Position numbers and translations under genes: made by a program. 64,000 nucleotides of DNA from Gossypium raimondii (Eukaryota; Streptophyta; Magnoliopsida; Malvales; Malvaceae): positions 47,657,192-47,721,191 of the forward strand of contig NC_068566.1 of NCBI RefSeq assembly GCF_025698545.1, given 5' to 3'. The notes under the pieces were generated by a model. The model was given only the letters and a program-made list of their open reading frames with translations, was not told where the DNA came from and searched no databases. Each line of letters begins with the position of its first letter. Within the stretch, counting starts at the first letter, position 1. Below, piece after piece: positions 58,901-64,000 of the stretch.

Positions 58901-59890
58901 ATGCAACGACTTTAGGCCAATTTTTTTTCATTTTCACATTTTGGCCATGTCGCGAACTTATGGTGAATCTAAATCACCTCTTTTAGTCTGCTTAGCATCA
59001 ATGCTCTCATCTTTGCACCCATCAAATTCAAACATAGAATAAAAACAAAAATTAAAACTAAACACACAAAATGGTTAAATAAAAACAAATCTGAAGTAAA
59101 ATCCTTGTAATAACAAATTTAATTCTGAACTTGCCTAGTTGGAAGCACTAGTTTTAACGTTGTCGCTCGATGACCTTAATTTTTTCAACAAGGTGGCTCA
59201 TAAGTAACACCACCAAAATTCTCCTTCGTTGAAGTTAGGCTAATTAACTTCCACGCGTCTCTTATTCTTCAACCAAAACATCAAGCATCTTCGATTTCTT
59301 TTTTTGACTGCTTCTTTTTCCTACACTTGGAGCTCAAAAATTTCATTAGTCGAGAAGATTAATCATTATCTAAAGTGCTCACCGTAAAACTTAGTCAATT
59401 AGTAATATCCAAAGTATCGTGCTCATCACAAACTAAAATGTTATTAGCTTAAAAACCCCATTCATTAACACTCAACTTCATTCTCAATTTGCATTCTAAG
59501 CTCACCTTTCTCGACATCAATTTGAGTTTTAGAAGTTGCTAAAATATTCATCCTAAGCTCAAAGGCATTCATAGTCTAAAACTACAAAGTTCGTAGGCAA
59601 AAAATAAATTTATCGACCTTCACTACAACATTGTCAATTGCTCCGATTGGATAGACTTAAGTTTGATAAGTTAACTGAAGAGTAATGAGAGTAGGCTTAA
59701 AATTATCCATACCTAGCTTACGACATATAGAAAGCGGAATAAGATTAATTCTAGCCTCTAAATCACATGAAGCTTTTCAACATATGACTCTCCAATTGTA
59801 ACTCAGACAATAAACATACCCGTGTCCTTAAGATTTGGAGGGATTTTGCACGATATTAATGTACAATCAACATTCTCATCAATTAAGGAT
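58901..59890 (-). pseudogene. Degenerate Ty3/gypsy pol fragment (aspartic protease region)
   Basis: On the minus strand, 59860 down to about 59475 reads KIPPNLKDTGMFIV, TIGESYVEKLHCDLEARINL, IPLSICRKLGMDNFKPTLIT, then GAIDNVVVKVDKFIF and VEKGELRMQIENEVE. This is the gypsy retropepsin segment; the active-site DLGAS reads DLEAR. Two in-frame stops and a frameshift break it. The flank at lower coordinates (58901-59470) is likely the remaining pol/gag-side DNA but shows no clear domain. Confidence 0.7.
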
Positions 59891-59967
59891 AAGCTTGGAT
59901 GAACGATTAAGTGCGGTGCGTTTAGCTTAAGTTTGGATGAACGATTAAGTGCGGTGCGTTTAGCTTA
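59891..59967. repeat. Tandem duplication of a 39-bp unit at a MITE end
   Basis: GTTTGGATGAACGATTAAGT and GCGGTGCGTTTAGCTTA occur twice in direct succession, starting at 59891 (with GC in place of GT near the start) and 59930. Confidence 0.9.
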
Positions 59968-60062
59968 CCTTTTGTCTCACGTTACAATATTGTTATGGTA
60001 TCTAATCTCACCGCCAACACTGTTTTTATACTAACCGGAAATAAACGCAACGCCCATCAGAG
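59930..60062. mobile_element. Short MITE, copy 2
   Basis: Starts AGTTTGGATGAACGATTAAG, contains GGTATCTAATCTCACCGCCA and CTGTTTTTATACTAACCGG, and ends AAATAAACGCAACGCCCATC, the inverted counterpart of its start. It matches the copy at 56819-56945 reversed. It abuts the gypsy remnant. Confidence 0.65.
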
Positions 60063-61149
60063 AGCAATCACTCCATAACCATGAATCATTCACTGGCTTA
60101 AGTGCATGAGAGAGCAATCAGATTGCCAACTTCGACGTCCTCATAACTCACCTTTTCCCCTTCTTACAGATACACTCATCTTCCAAGCTCCCAATTCAAA
60201 AGCGCATTAACAAAGATTATCATTATTTTTTTAAGTTGAAGAAATTAATATCTCAAACCAAAATAAGGGTAATTTTATCTTACCAACATATTATTTTTTT
60301 AAACTTTCTATCTACATAGAAAACCAACTTTTCCACCAATTATCAAAGAAACCACTTTCTATTATTCGTGGAAAAATAACTCTCAAACGAATATTACATT
60401 CCGTAAAATAAATAATTTTTTTTACATACCAAACATTAATTCCTTAGAAAGTTAGATCTTTCCATCATACCAAACACCTTTTAAATGTTTGATCATGCCA
60501 GTAAAATTTTCCATTAAAAAAATCTATCTATTAATAAAAAATTATGTACTTAAAACTTAATTAAACTACTCATTCAAGTAATTTCTCATCATTTAAAAGG
60601 AAAAAAATAACTCTAAAATTTATATAATATAAAATATTATGTTTAGTGTGGCAAGTCAATGTTAATGCAAAGCATATACATTAGAGAAAATTAAGAAAAA
60701 AACACATTTCTCATAACTTTTCTATCTCTTACTTTTATCTCTTCACTTTATTATAGCCAATCACCTTCCCAATGACCTACACAAAACGATCAAAATATGT
60801 GGAGGTGAAGTAGACTATTGAAGAAGACAAAGTGGCTAATTAACATCTTAATTCATTATATTTAATTTAAGTGGGGTTTCATTCATATGATCAATCAAAT
60901 CGTCTACATTCATCCATATATTACTTTCTTTTGTATATATTAACTTTTCACTTTCACATTCCACTTTTAAGTAATTTATTTTTGGTTCATTCACTTTAAG
61001 TAATTGTGGTGATGAAGAAAACCACAATGAAGATAAATTAAAACTTAGGGTTTTAGACCAATCCCTAGAATTTGCCAAAAGCAGGCCTAAAACAAATGGA
61101 CAAAACATGCGAGAAATCATGTGTCCTACATATATTATAGTGAATTGAG
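60063..61149. other. Intergenic, no gene seen
   Basis: AT-rich, with a possible decayed element at 60420-60490 (CCAAACATTAATTCCTTAGA ... CATACCAAACACCTTTT). The 90-residue minus-strand frame at 60848-61120 matches nothing known to me. Confidence 0.4.
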
Positions 61150-61900
61150 GCGTTGAGTTGGGTGAATTCGATTTTAATTTTTTTTTAAAAATATTAATTT
61201 CGGTTAGTTTTAGGTTAGGATTATTTTGGGTTTATATATTTTTTTGAATTCAAATAATTTTGGATGCTGGTCATTTGGATGCCAATCGAAGTTCAATGAG
61301 GTCTTTCGGGTTTTTTCATTCAATTTAGCACTTGAGTTGGGTTATTTTGGGTTACTTATTTGAGTCATTTCGAGATTGGATCATTTTAGGTATAAATTAT
61401 TTTGGATTCATGTCATTTCGAGTTTATACCATTTTGGACTCAAGTCATCCGGGTTCTAGTCGAAGTTCAACTGGTCGTTTCAAGTTTTGTCATTCAATTT
61501 GGCACTCTAGTACGTATCATTTGGGTTACTTGTTCAAGTCATTTCGAGTTTGAATCATTTTTGGGTTTATGTCATTTCGAGATCAAAACATTTTGGATTT
61601 AGGTAATCTAGGTGCCATTCGGAGTTCAGTGGGGTCATTTCAGTTTTTTCATTTTATTTGGCACTCAAGTTGTGGTCATTTTGGGTTATTTCAAGTCATT
61701 TCAAGTTTGGACATTTCGAGTTTAAATCATTTTGAATTCAAGTTGTTGAGTGCCCATCAAAGTTTAGTGGGATCATTTTGGGTGTTTTCATTCAATTTGA
61801 CACTCAAATTGGGATTCTTTTAAGTTACTTGATTGAGTCATTTCGAATTTAGATATTTTAAGTTTAAATCATTTCTAATTCAAACAATTTTTAGATCGAA
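61150..61900. repeat. Degenerate tandem array, unit about 140-175 bp
   Basis: The anchor TCATTCAATTTGGCACT recurs at 61316, 61490, 61649 and 61788, each time followed by a TTGGGTTACTT-like phrase, GTCATTTCGAGTTTG repeats and a CGAAGTTCA phrase. Spacings are 174, 159 and 139, so units have been shortened toward the right. Within each unit a shorter motif (GTCATTTCGAGTT) is itself repeated. Frames at 61332-61823 only reflect the repeat. Confidence 0.8.
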
Positions 61901-62753
61901 GCTAGACATGTTGAAATTAATAACTTTTAATGATAAAGATATGAATTGAATTCGTATTCGAATTAATTATATCAAGTTTTAAAATTCAGAACAATGGGGT
62001 GAAACAGCTAATTTCCTTGAAGGTTCATAATAGGTTCGATACTGTGCCCTCCAAGCAAAATAGTACAGTGTAATGGGACAATGAAACAAAATTGACTGTG
62101 TGCCAAGTCACCTTTGATTATTTAAGCCTGATCATCCCTGTAATAATTAAAAAAAAAAAAAACAGAAGGCAGTGGTGACCCAAACAACCCTGTCGTTGAT
62201 GTAAGAACAATGGCATATTATCATAAAACAACATTACGAATAAGTAGCTGACTCGATATCCACCAACTCATATGATATAAGCACTGAGCCAACCTCCATT
62301 GACTGATAAATTATCAAAAAAACCTTTATGTTAAATGATGTTATTATTGGAAAGGGAATTAATTGTTGTTGGGAATCTTATATATATATATTCGGGTAAA
62401 TATGCAGACTTTGTCTAGCGGCAGGAATCTGAGTTTTATTTATTGTAAGAGGTAAAACATGGTTTTAAAAAAAATTAATGTAAGAATTGGAATCTTAAAT
62501 CAAACAAACAGAAAATAAAAAATATAGAATCTATGTCCTACCTATGAAAATTAATTAGTTTGTGTTCCAAGTTGTTTCCCTTTCAAATAGTTCTTTCAAG
62601 AATATTCGAAGAAGTTTAACTTTGAACTTCAGATTTTGAATCAATTTGATTTATTATAAAAGTTAATAATTTAGACATGTTTAATTTAAATTTGAATGGA
62701 TCGAAATCTTAATTAAAATAATCAAAATTCAGAATAATTTGAAATGAATTTTC
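61901..62753. other. Intergenic, no gene seen
   Basis: AT-rich; no recognisable feature except a poly-A tract at 62150-62162. Confidence 0.4.
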
Positions 62754-62960
62754 ATGTTTGGTCTGGTGATTAAGAGATGTTTACCAATAGAACTCATCCG
62801 AGTTTGAGCCTTCGGATGGGCAAGAAATAAACCTTTATTTGGTTAGTTTCCTTTGGACATAGTGTGTGCGTTAGTGGTGTGAGTATGACGTCCCTACTAT
62901 ATATATATATATGTGAGTACCAACCTTTTAGTTATGCAATACCCAAAAAAAAAAAAAAAA
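62754..62960 (+). repeat. tRNA-derived SINE, family 3, with poly-A tail
   Basis: TTTGGTCTGGTGATTAAGAG (A-box region) and CCGAGTTTGAGCCTTCGGAT (B-box region) are followed by a TA tract (62899-62912), GTGAGTACCAACC and a poly-A tail ending at about 62960. Confidence 0.65.
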
Positions 62961-63080
62961 ACTTGAAATGATCTAACCCAAAATGCTCGAACCTTAAACC
63001 TAAATGACCTAAACTTAAAATAATCCAAATTAGAAACAATCCAAACTTAAAACAACCAAAAATTCGAATTTTTATCTGAA
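62961..63080. repeat. AAATGATC-type degenerate repeat
   Basis: Starts ACTTGAAATGATCTAACCCA and continues with CTAAATGACCTAAACTTAAA, the reverse orientation of the 61150-61900 array. Confidence 0.5.
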
Positions 63081-63399
63081 ATTTAACCTGTCCAATTAAC
63101 ATTCTACTTCAAAGGCTCTACTCAAAGTTGATACAGCTTTTGGGCCATATTCAGTACCATGAACTTGGGCTTAAAAGATCATGGTCTTTTCCTCAAATTA
63201 AGAAGCATTTTGTGCCAAATATCATGTTTAATCATTCGATTGACTTGGAGGACAAAGGAAGTTTAAAGTGATAAATATACTTATGTTTATCTTTATCCTT
63301 TCCTTATATTTTAAGAGTTTTGAAGTTGATGTTCTATAAAGAGATTTATTTGAATATTTTTCAAATAATTTATGAAGATAATTATCAGCATTTAAATTA

Positions 63400-63860
63400 G
63401 TGATAAGTTCTTATCTCTTGGCTACTTATCACGTTGGAGAAGAGCTTATAAATAGGTTGATTGATCGACTTTCTTCTTCAACCGTTTTGGGTGTTTTAGA
63501 CATTCCTTGTTTAGGGTTCTTTATGGAGAGATATTGTATGTTTTAGACACTCCTTGTTTAGGGTTCTTTATGGAGAGATATTGTATGTAACATGAGGTAT
63601 CTAGGGAGAGTGGTTTGTACCAATTTGGGTTCAACTTTGGGGTTATGATTATCTTCGCTTAAATCAAGAGTTGTACTGGATGAATTATTAAATAAAACCA
63701 TTCCTTGAGCAATGCTCCATAGAGTAGAATTGGAGAATCTGAATTGTGTTAACAAATATAGTGTGTTGATTATCTCTTTATTATCTTTTTGATTCATGGT
63801 TTTTGACCGATTGTGCAAACTCTCTAGTTTTGCCTGCTTCAATTCTACCAGAAGTTAGAA
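63400..63860 (+). mobile_element. LTR-like fragment with 47-bp tandem duplication
   Basis: GCTTATAAATAGGTTGATTG (near 63445) is an LTR-style promoter, followed by a leader rich in short open frames and by TTGAGCAATGCTCCATAGAG. A 47-bp segment (TTTTAGACATTCCTTGTTTA onward to TTGTATG) occurs twice, at 63494-63540 and 63541-63587, with one difference. The minus-strand frame at 63558-63842 crosses it without recognisable domains. Internal retrotransposon genes are not in the window. Confidence 0.45.
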
Positions 63861-64000
63861 CGAAACTATTATTTTAAATGGCTGTAAACTAAGTTTTTTT
63901 CTCCAGTAGTTTGAATATCATTGGTGGAACGAAGTGTAAACCGAAAACGACTTATTATACCTACAAACATAACTCAATATATAGTAAGAGACACTTAAAA

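Noticed and set aside
61332-61823. Overlapping frames of 66-84 residues rich in SFR and HLG phrases
   Set aside because: They reflect the degenerate tandem array; the residue phrases repeat with the DNA unit.

Overview
The window is plant nuclear DNA from a eudicot: intron-rich genes with GT-AG borders, long AT-rich intergenic stretches and many short transposon remnants. The dispersed repeats (GGGCCGGGC-type hAT derivatives, a 369-bp Mutator-type MITE, tRNA-derived SINEs) resemble those I know from cotton, so Gossypium or another Malvaceae is my best guess. That is inference; no species-diagnostic marker was tested.

Layout. 1-5573 (-): 5' two thirds of UPF1, the nonsense-mediated decay helicase, cut by the window edge. 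6.3-6.9 kb: degenerate organellar DNA (trnD-like plus matK fragment). 7.0-13.8 kb: hAT derivatives, an LTR-like piece and two SINEs. 13894-14430 (+): invertase/pectin methylesterase inhibitor. 16345-18522 (-): intron-less nuclear group II intron maturase, nMAT2 type. 20145-21071 (+): membrane-anchored MYB (MAMYB). 22251-24432 (-): VPS55, four coding exons. 26201-29768 (+): MAN1/Src1 C-terminal-domain protein, ten exons. 30.65-32.83 kb (+): decayed PMT14-like methyltransferase. 37515-41521 (+): APRR2, eleven coding exons. 44.41-44.65 kb (-): two C/D box snoRNAs behind a TATA box and a telo-box. 45.2-45.55 kb: LINE tail. 48407-52061 (-): NPF7.3/NRT1.5 transporter, five exons. 52.3-64 kb: no intact gene seen, only repeats.

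The genes are unrelated housekeeping and regulatory loci, not an operon or a single pathway. Their order recalls several Arabidopsis segments: UPF1, a PMEI cluster, nMAT2, a MAN1/Src1 gene and MAMYB on chromosome 5; PMT14 beside APRR2 on chromosome 4; VPS55 and NPF7.3 close together on chromosome 1. Those locations are from memory.

Exon borders were placed by hand from splice sites and family similarity. The complete models of VPS55, MAN1/Src1, APRR2 and NPF7.3 each close in frame (138, 383, 537 and 600 residues). I found no CRISPR array, prokaryotic system or viral gene, and nothing I would call a wholly new biological system. The best leads are the snoRNA pair, related fold-back elements in two neighbouring genes, and the dead PMT copy beside APRR2.
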